A DNA stretch of 64,000 bases from Bordetella avium. GTDB lineage: Bacteria > Pseudomonadota > Gammaproteobacteria > Burkholderiales > Burkholderiaceae_B. The notes under the pieces are model-generated. The model saw nothing but the letters and a program-made list of their open reading frames with translations. It did no database searches and was not told where the DNA came from. Position numbers and translations under genes: made by a program. Shown piece after piece: positions 1 through 8,750 of the stretch; within the stretch, counting starts at the first letter, position 1, and each line of letters begins with the position of its first letter. Location of the stretch: positions 3,100,001 to 3,164,000 of the forward strand of contig NZ_CP139969.1 in NCBI RefSeq assembly GCF_034424645.1, written 5' to 3'.

Positions 1-140
1 CCTACGGCATCCTGCTCTCACCGATCATTGCGGCAGGTGCGATGGCGCTGTCCAGCGTCTTCGTGCTCGGCAACGCACTGCGGCTGCGCCGCTTCCAGCC
101 GCCCCTGGCGGCGGACACGGCGGCTAACGAGGCGCCGTAA
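1..140 (+). CDS. C-terminal end of heavy-metal P-type ATPase (partial)
   Basis: Only the last 45 residues are in the window; the gene begins upstream. Frame 3 reads a hydrophobic stretch with [16 protein letters not shown] followed by GNALRLRRF and a stop at 138-140. This tail (last transmembrane helix with the MALSS motif, then N-A-L-R-L-R) is typical of PIB-type copper/heavy-metal exporting ATPases such as CopA, where this helix helps form the metal site. The protein would sit in the inner membrane. Substrate cannot be told from this piece; copper is the usual assignment for the MxxSS pattern. It converges with the next minus-strand operon. Confidence 0.75.
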   Translation, partial: YGILLSPIIAAGAMALSSVFVLGNALRLRRFQPPLAADTAANEAP

Positions 141-265
141 CCAAGAACGGTCAGCGGCAAGGAGACGACGGCCAGGGGATCGCAGGGGCGATGCCCTGGC
201 CCGGCCCACGCCGCATCGGGGGGCCGGCCACAGGCGATAGCCTTCGGCAAGGGCTCTGCCGGCGC

Positions 266-1261
266 TCACAGGCCTAGCGCTTGCATCGCCTGCTCCAACT
301 CTTCGGCCGACATATCCCGCACGATCAGGACCATGGCGCCCGGCGCAGCGTCTTCACGCAAGACCCGCGCTTCGGGCAAGGCGAAGACATGCTGCACGCC
401 ATGCACCGCCCTCAGACTCCCGTCCTCCCAGCGCAGCAAGCCCTTGGCCCGCAGCAGGCGTTCTCCGACATGACGTTGCATATACCGCGTCCAGTTGGCA
501 TAGGCTTGCCAACTTAGCGGCGCACGCTGCCGGAATGCATAGGACACGATACCGTAGCGCAGCACATGCGCCAGCGGCCCGGCGGCGGCAGACGGAGACT
601 CCCGCAATACGACCGCGTCCAGATGCTCCGGGCGCAGCTCGTCAAACAGCGCCGGTGCGTCCTCATCCACCGTGGCGGGCGAGACCGAACGGATCGGCGC
701 GCTGGCGTTGTATCCCCTCAGCGCGGTCTTCAGCGCTTGAATCGCGGCCTCATCGGCCAGATCCACCTTGGTCAGCGCGATGCGGTCGGCGATCGCGATC
801 TGGGTGCTGGCTTCTCGATAAGCAGCCAACGTGCCCATCCCGTGCAGCGCGTCCGCCGTCGCCACCACGCCGCCGAAGCGGTAGTGCCGAGCGATCAGCG
901 GATCGGCTGCCAGCGTGTTGATGACCGGACAGGGGTCCGCCAGACCCGAGGTCTCCACCACCACCCGGGTAAACGACGGAATCTCACCGCGCTGGCGACG
1001 GTAGTACAAGGACTCCAGCGTGTCCTGCAAAGAACTGGTGGACGCGCAGCACAGACAGCCAGAATCCAGCAGCACGACATCGGTGTCATCCGACTTGCCC
1101 ACCAGCATATGATCCAGGCCGATCTCGCCGAACTCATTGATGACCACTGCGGTATCGGCAAAGCGCGGACTGCGGACCAGGCGGGACAGCAGCGTGGTTT
1201 TGCCGCTGCCCAGAAAACCGGTCAGCAGGTAGACGGGGATAGGGCGAGCGGTAGCGGCCAT
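266..1261 (-). CDS. CobW/COG0523-family GTPase, likely metallochaperone
   Basis: A 331-residue protein of the G3E GTPase family. The Walker A loop GFLGSGKT lies at residues 15-22, the family NEFGE motif at 42-46 and the metal-binding CxCC motif (GCLCC) at 68-72; the second half is the CobW C-terminal domain. Family members use GTP to hand zinc, cobalt or nickel to client enzymes. It is the last gene of a four-gene minus-strand operon, 9 bases after the amidase gene, with GGAG just before the ATG. Because the operon encodes a binuclear-metal amidohydrolase, that enzyme is the obvious candidate client; this is inference. Length is normal for the family. Confidence 0.9.
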   Translation of the reverse strand: MAATARPIPVYLLTGFLGSGKTTLLSRLVRSPRFADTAVVINEFGEIGLDHMLVGKSDDTDVVLLDSGCLCCASTSSLQDTLESLYYRRQRGEIPSFTRVVVETSGLADPCPVINTLAADPLIARHYRFGGVVATADALHGMGTLAAYREASTQIAIADRIALTKVDLADEAAIQALKTALRGYNASAPIRSVSPATVDEDAPALFDELRPEHLDAVVLRESPSAAAGPLAHVLRYGIVSYAFRQRAPLSWQAYANWTRYMQRHVGERLLRAKGLLRWEDGSLRAVHGVQHVFALPEARVLREDAAPGAMVLIVRDMSAEELEQAMQALGL

Positions 1262-1270
1262 GGCTCCAGC

Positions 1271-1999
1271 TCAGTCTCGCGCGGCATCGGCGGGCGCAGG
1301 CAGGCCGCGCAGGTAATCCTGCACTTCGCGCGACGGGATCACATCCGCATACTTGCAGTTAAGGTCGAACAAACTCATGGCGTGGCTGGCCTGGAAGCGG
1401 TCGAACGCCGCCTCTTCGGGGATGATGACCTTGAAATTGTATGAGTAGGCGTCAACCGTCGTGACTCGCAGGCATCCCGACGACGTGCAGCCCACCAGGA
1501 TCAGGGTGTCCACGTCGAGAAAATTCAAGTGGCTCATGAAGATCGTGCCGAAGAAGCAGGAAGGCTTCTGCTTGGTGATGCGGATGTCTTGCGGACGCGG
1601 GGCCAGCGGCTCCACCGTCTGGGTCGCATGGGTGTTTGCCAGCACCGTCTTTTCCCCGCCCCGGTGGTTCTTGCCCACTTGCACGCCGCTGTCCAACAGG
1701 TCTGCGCGCCGGCCGCTCTCGGTATAGAAGACGGGGATGTTTTTTTCGCGCGCCAGTTCCAGCAGCGGCACGATATGCGCAACCGCATCCCAGGCTTCGC
1801 GGCCGCAGTGGGTGCGGTATTGCTTCAAGCCCTCCAGGATGTCCTCGGGCGTATCGCCGCAAAAATTGTATTGCACGTCGATGATGAAAAGCGCGGGGCG
1901 CTTGCCGAAGCCGCCGCGCTTGCCGTAGCCGGCCTGGGCCAGCACTTGCTTGTCGCGTTCGGTAAGGAAGTCGTCCCAGATTCGCTTGGTGTCGCTCAT
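1271..1999 (-). CDS. Isochorismatase-family cysteine amidohydrolase (N-carbamoylsarcosine amidase / maleamate amidase type)
   Basis: A cytoplasmic cysteine hydrolase of about 242 residues that should release ammonia from a carboxamide. Counting from an upstream in-frame ATG at 2011, the catalytic triad is Asp45 (IIDVQ), Lys149 (TKQKPS) and Cys180 in GCTSSGCLR, a motif shared with N-carbamoylsarcosine amidase and maleamate amidohydrolase. I chose the ATG at 1999 because GGAAA precedes it; the ATG at 2011 lacks a ribosome site. It lies 33 bases after the dihydropyrimidinase-like gene (21 if the upstream start is used), so the two probably act in sequence: ring opening of an imide or ureide, then amide hydrolysis. 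The exact substrate is not readable from sequence. Confidence 0.85.
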   Translation of the reverse strand: MSDTKRIWDDFLTERDKQVLAQAGYGKRGGFGKRPALFIIDVQYNFCGDTPEDILEGLKQYRTHCGREAWDAVAHIVPLLELAREKNIPVFYTESGRRADLLDSGVQVGKNHRGGEKTVLANTHATQTVEPLAPRPQDIRITKQKPSCFFGTIFMSHLNFLDVDTLILVGCTSSGCLRVTTVDAYSYNFKVIIPEEAAFDRFQASHAMSLFDLNCKYADVIPSREVQDYLRGLPAPADAARD

Positions 2000-2032
2000 A
2001 GTGGTTTCCATCAGAAAGGCTATTGATTCAGT

Positions 2033-3394
2033 TCAAAGACGCTTGAGAAAGCGGCCGCCGGGCTTGGCGCGGGCCTCGTCCGTGATGCGGCCGTCCAGCG
2101 CCACGGTGCGCCCGCGCACCAGCGTGCGCACGGGCCAGCCTTTCAAGGTCATGCCCTCGTAAGGCGAATAATCGGAGTTCGATTCCAGGGTGGCCGGATC
2201 GACGGTGCGTTGCAGGTCGGGGTCTACAATGACGAGGTCCGCGTCCTTGCCGATCTCGATGCTGCCCTTGCCCGGCATGCGATAGATGCGGGCGGAATTC
2301 TCGGCGCTAAGCTTCATCAAGGTCTCCAGGGGAACACCTCGGCGGTGATAGCCTTCGTGCAGCAAGATCGGCAGCATCAGGCCCGTGCCCGGGAAGCCAT
2401 TGCTGGCCGCCCAGATGTCTTTGTCCTTGGTGGCCCGCTTGCGGGGCACATGGTCGGTGCCTATCGTGGTGATGGAGCCGTCCAGCACACCTTCCCACAT
2501 GGCGTCCACATCGCTTTGGCCTCGCACCGGCGGATTGACCTTGGCATAGGTTCCGGCGGGCGACTCATCGTTCAGAAACAGATAGTGCGGGCAGGTCTCG
2601 ACGTAAATGGGCGGCGCGTTGGGCGTGCGCCGATGGCGCCGCGCCTCGTCCAGCGCCTCGCGGCTGCTCAGGTGCACGATATTGACCGCGGCGCCAGTCC
2701 TTGCCGCGAAATAGCACACGCGGTGCACGTTCTCGGCCTCCAGAAAATCCGGGCTCTGCTCATTCCATGCCTTCAAATCATCGCGGCCGGCTGCGCGCAG
2801 AGGGTCTCTCAGCACGGGGATGACCTCGACGTTTTCGCAGTGCACGCCCATGATTGCGCCGGGGATGGCGGCCGTGGCGCGCAAGGCCGAATACAGCAGG
2901 CCGTCGTCAATGTCGGTGAAGCCCTTGGACAGACCTGCCGCGCCCTTGTACATCATGTATAGCTTGTAAGACGACACACCGAAACGGCGTGAAATTTCCT
3001 CTAGCGTTTCCACATGCAGATTGCTGGTGATGCCGAAATGAAAACCAAAGTCGACACAGCTTTGCGACAGCGCGCGGTCGCGCACGCTTTCAAAGGATTC
3101 GCGGATGTCGGCCGATCGGTGGAAAGACAGCACCGTAGTCGTGCCGCCCAGCGCGGCGAAGCGCGACTCGGTCTCGAAATCGGTCTCCGGCGAGCCGAAT
3201 CCGAAGTGCACATGAGGGTCGATCAAGCCGGGCAACACCCACAGCCCCTGGCAATCAATCGTTTCGCGGGCCTGGAGCGGCGTGCCGGGTTCGGCGATGA
3301 TGGCGATACGGCCATCGATGACGCCCAGCACACCCTCGGTCAAGCCCTGCTGCGGCAACAGCAGCCTTGCATTGGTCAGTAAGAGATCCAGCAT
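2033..3394 (-). CDS. Dihydropyrimidinase/cyclic-imide hydrolase family amidohydrolase
   Basis: A 453-residue metal-dependent amidohydrolase of the D-hydantoinase/dihydropyrimidinase/allantoinase group, which opens cyclic amides. The full binuclear metal set is visible: His61 and His63 (DPHVHFG), the carboxylated Lys144 (SSYKLYMMYKG), His185 (GVHCEN), His241 (VHLSS) and Asp314 (GTDHVPR). Length is normal. It sits 30 bases after the aconitase-family gene and just before an isochorismatase-type amidase, an arrangement expected for imide (imidase plus half-amidase) or hydantoin degradation. Substrate-loop residues cannot be assigned by eye, so hydantoin, dihydropyrimidine, allantoin or imide all remain possible. 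The neighbouring hydratase and lyase favour a dicarboxylic imide. Confidence 0.85.
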   Translation of the reverse strand: MLDLLLTNARLLLPQQGLTEGVLGVIDGRIAIIAEPGTPLQARETIDCQGLWVLPGLIDPHVHFGFGSPETDFETESRFAALGGTTTVLSFHRSADIRESFESVRDRALSQSCVDFGFHFGITSNLHVETLEEISRRFGVSSYKLYMMYKGAAGLSKGFTDIDDGLLYSALRATAAIPGAIMGVHCENVEVIPVLRDPLRAAGRDDLKAWNEQSPDFLEAENVHRVCYFAARTGAAVNIVHLSSREALDEARRHRRTPNAPPIYVETCPHYLFLNDESPAGTYAKVNPPVRGQSDVDAMWEGVLDGSITTIGTDHVPRKRATKDKDIWAASNGFPGTGLMLPILLHEGYHRRGVPLETLMKLSAENSARIYRMPGKGSIEIGKDADLVIVDPDLQRTVDPATLESNSDYSPYEGMTLKGWPVRTLVRGRTVALDGRITDEARAKPGGRFLKRL

Positions 3395-3424
3395 GATGTC
3401 GAGTTTTCCGAATGATGCGTGTTG

Positions 3425-6106
3425 TCAGCCATGGGCCGCGTCGGCGGCCTTCGTGTCGGTCAAGAAAGCGTTGAGAACGCTGGCGGGAATTCCGCCTTCC
3501 GCCATAAGCTTGCGTTCTGCATGGGTAAGCACCTGAGCATAGGCCTGAAAGCGCACCTGGCGGCTGCCGTCCTCGGCGATCACGTCAATGGGTTCCCCCT
3601 TCAACACGCCATTGGCCACATTCTCCAAGCGCAGCGTCTGCGCGCCGGTCAACCCGAGCTGACGCCAGCCCTGGCCGGGCGCAAACGCCAGCGGCAGCAC
3701 ACCCATACCCACCAGATTGGCGCGATGGATGCGCTCGAACGACTCCGCGATCACCGCGCGCACGCCCAGCAGCGCCGAGCCCTTCGCCGCCCAATCCCGG
3801 CTGCTGCCCATACCGTAGTCCTTGCCCCCCAGGATGATGCAGGCCTCGCCCGCATCGCGGTAGGCCGTCGCGGCGTCGACAATCGGCATCAGCCGGCCGC
3901 TCGGATAGTGGCGGGTGACGCCGCCTTCCATGCCCGGTGTCAGGGCGTTCTTGATGCGGATGTTGGCGAAGGTGGCGCGCGTCATCACGTGATGGTTGCA
4001 ACGGCGGGCCACATAGGTGTTGAAGTCGCGCGGCGCCACCCCCTTGGCGATCAGGTAGCTGCCGGCAGGCGTGTCGGCGGGAATCTCGCCGCTGGGCGAA
4101 ATATGGTCGGTCGTCAGCGAATCGCCGAACGCCGCCAGCACACGTCCGCGCGCCAGGCCAGCCGCCAGGTCGGCCAAGGCGTCGCGGCCAGGTTCGGTCT
4201 TGAAGAACGGGGGTTCAACCAGGTATTGCGAATCCGGGTCCCAGGGAAAGCGCAAACCGGCCGGCGCGGCCAAATCGCGCCAGATGGCGCTGTCCAGGCT
4301 GGCAGGGTCATACACTTCGGCAAACAGCGCCGGGTCCGAAGCCAAAGGCATCAAGGCCATGATCTCCTCCTGGCTAGGCCAGACATCGCGCAGATAAACC
4401 GGGGCGCCGTCCGCGCCCGGCCCCAGCGGCTCGCGCTCGAAATCCACGTCGATGCGGCCCGCCAGCGCATACAGCACCACCATCGCGGGCGACCCGATGT
4501 AGTTGGCGCGCAGCAGCTTGTGAATACGCCCTTCGAAATTCCGATTGCCCAACAGCACGGCAGCGGCAACCAGGCCGCCTTCGACAATGGCTTCGGCCAC
4601 CCCGGCGTCCAGCGGCCCTGATTTACCGCCGCACGTCGTGCAGCCATAGCCGATGACGTGAAAACCCTGGGCTTGCAGCGCCGTCAGCAGGCCCGCAGAC
4701 TCGAGATAGCGGGTCACGGCGCGTGAGCCTGGCGCCAGCGAGCGCTTAACCCAGGCAGGCGGCGTCAAACCACGGTCCAGCGCCTTACGCGCGATCAGGC
4801 CAGCCGCCAGCATCACGCTGGGGTTGGACGTATTGGTGCAAGAAGTAATCGCCGCCAGCGCCACCGAACCATGGCCGACGACGTCGCGGCCGGCCGCAAG
4901 CCCCATGTCCACCTCGAAGCCGCCCTCCGATTGCGGCGCGCCCAGACGACGGCGGAAGTCTGCGGCGACATCCGCCACATCCATGCGATCCTGCGGACGG
5001 CGCGGCCCAGCCAGGCTGAGACGCGCCGCCGACAGGTCGATATCGATCACTCGGCTATAGGCAGGCGCGGCTTGCGCCGTATCGCGCCAGAGCTGATTGG
5101 CACGCGCATAATCTTCGATCAAGGCCAATTGCGCTTCGTCGCGCCCCGTCATGCGTGCATAGTCCAGCGTGCGCGCGTCGATCGGAAAAAACCCGCAGGT
5201 GGCGCCGTACTCCGGCGCCATATTGGCGATCGTGGCGCGTTCGGGCACGGCAAGCGCCGCCACGGCCGGGCCGAAGAATTCGACCATGCTGCCTACCACG
5301 CCTGCGGCGCGCAATTGCTGCGTAACCAGCAGCGCGGCATCCGTGGTGAGGGCTTGGATAGCACCGTGCAGCCGTACCCCCACGACCTCCGGGATAGGAA
5401 AAGTGTAGGCATGGCCCAGCAGAGCCGCCTCGGCATCAATGCCGCCCACCCCCCAACCCAGCACGCCCAGCGCGTTGACCATAGGGGTGTGAGAATCGCC
5501 GCCAATCACGAAATCGGGATAGGCCCACTCGCCGTCCGGGCGTGTCTGGTGTGCGACGACCGGCGCCAAGTACTCCAGGTTGACCTGATGGATAATCCCG
5601 ATGCCGGGCGTAATGACGCGCAGTCCTTTATAGGCCTGCTGCGCCCACTTCAAAAATCGATAGCGCTCGTCGTTGCGTTCGAATTCCCGTCGCAGATTGC
5701 GCTGCACCGCCCCCGAGTCGCCCCAATAGTCGACCTGAAGCGAATGATCGACGATCAGATCCACGGGAATTCGCGTATCCACCTGCGCCGCGTCGCCGCC
5801 TGCCTGAGCGACCGCGTCGCGCAAGGCCGCCAGGTCCTGCAAGACCGGCAGCCCGCTGGAATCCGGCAGGATCACGCGGGCCACATGCAGCGGCAGATCC
5901 GCCCCGATGTGCTTGCCCCAATCCCACAGCCGGCTGATTTCCGCTTCGGATACCGCCGCGCCCCAGGCCCGGTGCCGCAAGAGGTTCTCCAGCAGCACGC
6001 GGATGACATAGGGATAGGTCCGGATATCACGGCCTTCGGCATGGGCGGCGGCGGACAGATCCGCATAGCGCAGCACCCTGCCGCGACAGGAGAAAGACTG
6101 GATCAT
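3425..6106 (-). CDS. Aconitase-family (AcnA type) hydratase, divergent active-site loop
   Basis: An AcnA-type 4Fe-4S hydro-lyase of 893 residues from the ATG at 6106; an upstream ATG at 6142 would add 12 residues, and neither has a strong ribosome site. The three cluster cysteines are present in TSCTNTSNP and GYGCTTC (423, 489, 492). SHTPMVNALGVLGWGVGG and the swivel-domain motifs GGKDYGMGSSRDWAAKG and ANLVGMGVLPL are canonical. One change stands out: the usual CIGNSGP after the second cysteine pair reads CGGKSGP. The gene heads an operon with two amidohydrolases, which is not a place for housekeeping aconitase. A hydratase for a maleate- or citrate-like catabolic acid is likely. Confidence 0.85.
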   Translation of the reverse strand: MIQSFSCRGRVLRYADLSAAAHAEGRDIRTYPYVIRVLLENLLRHRAWGAAVSEAEISRLWDWGKHIGADLPLHVARVILPDSSGLPVLQDLAALRDAVAQAGGDAAQVDTRIPVDLIVDHSLQVDYWGDSGAVQRNLRREFERNDERYRFLKWAQQAYKGLRVITPGIGIIHQVNLEYLAPVVAHQTRPDGEWAYPDFVIGGDSHTPMVNALGVLGWGVGGIDAEAALLGHAYTFPIPEVVGVRLHGAIQALTTDAALLVTQQLRAAGVVGSMVEFFGPAVAALAVPERATIANMAPEYGATCGFFPIDARTLDYARMTGRDEAQLALIEDYARANQLWRDTAQAAPAYSRVIDIDLSAARLSLAGPRRPQDRMDVADVAADFRRRLGAPQSEGGFEVDMGLAAGRDVVGHGSVALAAITSCTNTSNPSVMLAAGLIARKALDRGLTPPAWVKRSLAPGSRAVTRYLESAGLLTALQAQGFHVIGYGCTTCGGKSGPLDAGVAEAIVEGGLVAAAVLLGNRNFEGRIHKLLRANYIGSPAMVVLYALAGRIDVDFEREPLGPGADGAPVYLRDVWPSQEEIMALMPLASDPALFAEVYDPASLDSAIWRDLAAPAGLRFPWDPDSQYLVEPPFFKTEPGRDALADLAAGLARGRVLAAFGDSLTTDHISPSGEIPADTPAGSYLIAKGVAPRDFNTYVARRCNHHVMTRATFANIRIKNALTPGMEGGVTRHYPSGRLMPIVDAATAYRDAGEACIILGGKDYGMGSSRDWAAKGSALLGVRAVIAESFERIHRANLVGMGVLPLAFAPGQGWRQLGLTGAQTLRLENVANGVLKGEPIDVIAEDGSRQVRFQAYAQVLTHAERKLMAEGGIPASVLNAFLTDTKAADAAHG

Positions 6107-6160
6107 GGAAAGGCTAACCGGGAGAATATCAACTAAGACCATCTTACGATCTTAAAAACA

Positions 6161-6176
6161 ATAGTGTCAACATTAT
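6161..6176. promoter_or_regulatory. Candidate GntR operator 1 (acnA-like side)
   Basis: The sequence ATAGTGTCAACATTAT is an imperfect palindrome built on TGTCAACA (6165-6172), 55-70 bases before the hydratase start at 6106. The core TGTNNACA recurs at the other end of this divergent region next to gntR, and an inverted copy of its left half (GTTAACACTAT) covers the gntR start. FCD-type GntR regulators bind short palindromes of this kind. Direct evidence is the repetition only. Confidence 0.6.
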
Positions 6177-6349
6177 GAGCGTTTTTTGAGGCAGGTTTAT
6201 AGACCTTGATAAGCCTGCTCCACCCGCCACGCCGCCTCTCTCGATAAGAAACCTAGGGAAATCCCTGATAAATAGACGAAAAATCCCGTCTTTTCTATAA
6301 AAACAGCCGCCCGCAGCACGCCGAGCCGCAATCCCGCCCGACCCAAAAG

Positions 6350-6388
6350 AGTTGACACTTTTATAATCCCTTTGATAGGCTGTTAACA
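6350..6388. promoter_or_regulatory. Candidate GntR operators 2 and 3 and gntR promoter region
   Basis: Two further copies of the core occur immediately before gntR: AGTTGACA at 6350-6357 (in the palindrome-like AAAGAGTTGACACTTT) and TGTTAACA at 6381-6388, which abuts the ATG at 6391. A TATAAT hexamer lies between them at 6362-6367, with only a weak -35. Sites overlapping the promoter and the translation start would let the regulator repress its own gene. The whole gap 6107-6390 is otherwise AT-richer, non-coding divergent promoter DNA. Confidence 0.55.
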
Positions 6389-6390
6389 CT

Positions 6391-7104
6391 ATGAACACCT
6401 CCTCGCCCTCCATCGCCACCAAGGATGACGCCTCCGGCCCGTTGGCCGACGTGGTGTTCGACCGCGTGCTGGAAGCGATCTACCAGGGCCGGCTTGCGCC
6501 AGGCAGCGTCATCAACGAGGTGGCGCTGGCGCAGGAATTTGGCGTCAGCCGCGGCCCGGTTCGCGAAGCGGTGCGCCGCTTGCAAGGCATTCAACTGGTC
6601 ACGCGCGAGCCCTACATCAAAGCGCGCGTCGTCACGCTGTCGGCAGAGTCCGCGCTGGAACTGTTCCAGATGCGGATGGCGCTGGAAGGCGTGGCCTGCA
6701 ACTTAGCAACCCGCCGCATGAGCGACGAGGAAATCGCGCAGCTGCTCGCCGAGCTGGAACAGGACCGCCAGCGCCGCCTGGAAGCCGCCACCGGCGGCGA
6801 GCGCATCTTCGACTTCCACGAGCGCATCGTGCTGGCCAGCGGCAACACCCGCATCATCAACGCCCTATGCGGCGACCTCTACCACCTGTTGCGCGTCTAT
6901 CGCCGGCACTCTGGCACCGTGCTTGAACGCAAGGACGACGCCTATGCCGAGCACTGGCAGATCTTGCGCGCCATCCGCGCGCGCGATGCGGAGCTGGCGG
7001 AATCGCTCATGCGCTCTCACATCGAACGCGCAGCGCAACACCTTTTTGAACACCTGGCAGAAGGGGCATCCGGCATCGCCGGGCATCCCGTCCCGGCCGT
7101 ATAA
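6391..7104 (+). CDS. GntR-family regulator, FadR subfamily (FCD domain)
   Basis: A 237-residue DNA-binding regulator. Residues 15-80 form the winged helix-turn-helix (GPVREAVRRLQGIQLV is the recognition region) and roughly 95-225 the all-helical FCD ligand domain, with a conserved DFHERIVLASGN stretch holding a metal/ligand histidine. FCD regulators usually sense a carboxylic acid from the pathway they control. The gene is divergent from the hydratase operon and sits 21 bases before the lyase gene, so it most likely controls both arms. Repeated TGTNNACA sites in the intergenic region support this. Confidence 0.92.
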   Translation: MNTSSPSIATKDDASGPLADVVFDRVLEAIYQGRLAPGSVINEVALAQEFGVSRGPVREAVRRLQGIQLVTREPYIKARVVTLSAESALELFQMRMALEGVACNLATRRMSDEEIAQLLAELEQDRQRRLEAATGGERIFDFHERIVLASGNTRIINALCGDLYHLLRVYRRHSGTVLERKDDAYAEHWQILRAIRARDAELAESLMRSHIERAAQHLFEHLAEGASGIAGHPVPAV

Positions 7105-7125
7105 CGCTATTTGGAGCAGCACGAC

Positions 7126-8022
7126 ATGAACAACCCGCGCCACCAGTTCCGGCAATTGCTGAAGAACGAACCCTTCCTCGTATCCCCCGGGGTCTACGAT
7201 GGATACAGCGTCCGCCTGGTTGAAGCTGCGGGTTTCAAGACCGCCTGCACTAGCGGCGCAGCCGTGTCGAATGCGCTGCTGGGCATCGCCGATATCGGCG
7301 TCATGGGCCTGTCCGAAAACGTGACCCATTGCCGCCACCTGGCAAGGTCCGTCTCCATCCCGATCACCGCCGACGCCGACACCGGCTACGGCAATCCGGT
7401 CAATGTCTACCACACGGTGCAGATGTTCGAGGAAGCCGGCGTCGCAGGGATCAATCTTGAGGATCAGGTCAGCCCCAAGCGCTGCGGCCACATGCCCGGC
7501 AAAGATGTCGTCAGCGAAGCCGAGATGGTCAAGAAGATCGAAGCCGCCTGCCTGGCGCGGCGCGATGACGATTTCGTCATCATCGCCCGCACAGACTCGC
7601 TCGCGATCGAGGGCATCGAAGGCGCGGTCAAGCGCGCCCGCGCTTACGCCCGGGCTGGCGCGGACATGCTCTTCCCCGATGCCGTGCGCACGGAAGACGA
7701 TATCAAGCGGCTGGTGGACGCTGCGGGCATCCCCGTGAGCATCAACATGGGCTTTGGCATCCGCAACCGCCCCACCACCCCGCTGATTCCCTTGCCGCGC
7801 CTGAAGGAAATCGGTGTCAAGCGCATCAGCCTGCCCCGTATGCTGCCGGCCGCCGCCATCCACGGCATGCGCCAGGCCTTAGCGGTCATGCAAGGCGTCA
7901 TCGCCACAGGAGAACCGGCGGATCGTCCCGATTTGCTGGTCGGCATCGAAGACATCATGCAACTGATGGGCTACGAGCAGATGCGCGCCATGGAAAAGCG
8001 CCTGACGACGTTGGACACCTGA
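7126..8022 (+). CDS. Isocitrate lyase/PEP mutase family C-C lyase
   Basis: A 298-residue TIM-barrel enzyme of the ICL/PEP mutase superfamily. The magnesium site DADTGYG (residues 83-89) and the lyase signature KRCGH (118-122, catalytic Cys120) are intact, which fits 2-methylisocitrate lyase, 2,3-dimethylmalate lyase or oxaloacetate decarboxylase-like members rather than PEP mutase itself. I start at the ATG at 7126, where GGAG is 9 bases upstream; an in-frame TTG at 7111 is less likely. It follows gntR and faces an aconitase-family hydratase, matching the hydratase-then-lyase order used on substituted malates. The products would be pyruvate or glyoxylate plus a second acid. Confidence 0.88.
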   Translation: MNNPRHQFRQLLKNEPFLVSPGVYDGYSVRLVEAAGFKTACTSGAAVSNALLGIADIGVMGLSENVTHCRHLARSVSIPITADADTGYGNPVNVYHTVQMFEEAGVAGINLEDQVSPKRCGHMPGKDVVSEAEMVKKIEAACLARRDDDFVIIARTDSLAIEGIEGAVKRARAYARAGADMLFPDAVRTEDDIKRLVDAAGIPVSINMGFGIRNRPTTPLIPLPRLKEIGVKRISLPRMLPAAAIHGMRQALAVMQGVIATGEPADRPDLLVGIEDIMQLMGYEQMRAMEKRLTTLDT

Positions 8023-8030
8023 GAACTGCC

Positions 8031-8750
8031 ATGATCAAGCCTAAGGCGTCGGCGCATTGCATCCTGACAGGCGCGGCATCCGGCATTGGCCTGGCGCTGG
8101 CCGAGCGTCTGCTCGCCGAGGGCTGGCGGGTGACCGGAGTGGACATTGCGCCCCCCGTCATCCAGGACAACACGCAGTACCGCCATCTTGTTTGCGACCT
8201 GGCCGACCCTGCCGCCTTGCAGGCTTTGTGCGCGGACCTGGACGGCTGCGCGCCGACCGCGCTGGTGCACTGCGCCGGCCTGGTGCGCACGGGCGGCGCG
8301 CGGGATACGCGGCCGCAAGACACCGAGCTGCTCTGGCGCCTGCATGGCGCCGCGCCGATGGCGCTGGTCCAGGCCTTGGCGCCGCAACTGCCCGACCGTC
8401 GCGGCCGCATCCTGCTGGTATCCAGCCGCGCCGTGCTGGGCCGCGCGCAGCGCCTGGCCTATGCCGCCACCAAGTCTGCGCAGATTGGACTGGCGCGCAG
8501 CCTGGCCGCTGAACTCGTCGGCCGTGGCATCACCGTCAACGTGATTGCGCCCGGCGCGGTCGACACCCCCATGCTGAACGATCCGAAACGGGGTGCCGCG
8601 CCCAGCCTGGACCTGCCGCTGGGCCGCCTGATCACCGCGCGCGAAGTCGCCGCGACCCTCGCCTTTTTTCTCAGCGACGAAGCGGGCGCCATCACGGGAC
8701 AGACACTCTACGTTTGTGGCGGCGCCTCCTTGGGAGCCATGACACCATGA
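8031..8750 (+). CDS. Short-chain dehydrogenase/reductase
   Basis: A classical SDR of 239 residues and Rossmann fold. TGAASGIG (13-20) binds the dinucleotide, CAG at 81-83 replaces the common NAG, and the catalytic set Ser131/132, Tyr144 and Lys148 (YAATK) is present. It ends in ATGA overlapping the next SDR, so the two are translationally coupled. In context it probably oxidises or reduces a hydroxy or oxo acid made by the lyase or hydratase. The substrate is unknown. Confidence 0.9.
   Translation: MIKPKASAHCILTGAASGIGLALAERLLAEGWRVTGVDIAPPVIQDNTQYRHLVCDLADPAALQALCADLDGCAPTALVHCAGLVRTGGARDTRPQDTELLWRLHGAAPMALVQALAPQLPDRRGRILLVSSRAVLGRAQRLAYAATKSAQIGLARSLAAELVGRGITVNVIAPGAVDTPMLNDPKRGAAPSLDLPLGRLITAREVAATLAFFLSDEAGAITGQTLYVCGGASLGAMTP

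Noticed and set aside
4871..6136. Long plus-strand open frame opposite the aconitase-family gene
   Set aside because: Mirror of a high-GC coding region; the opposite strand carries full aconitase motifs.
6352..6367. TTGACA followed by TATAAT before gntR as one promoter
   Set aside because: The spacing is only four bases, so the two hexamers cannot be the -35 and -10 of the same promoter; TTGACA is better explained as part of a repeated operator.
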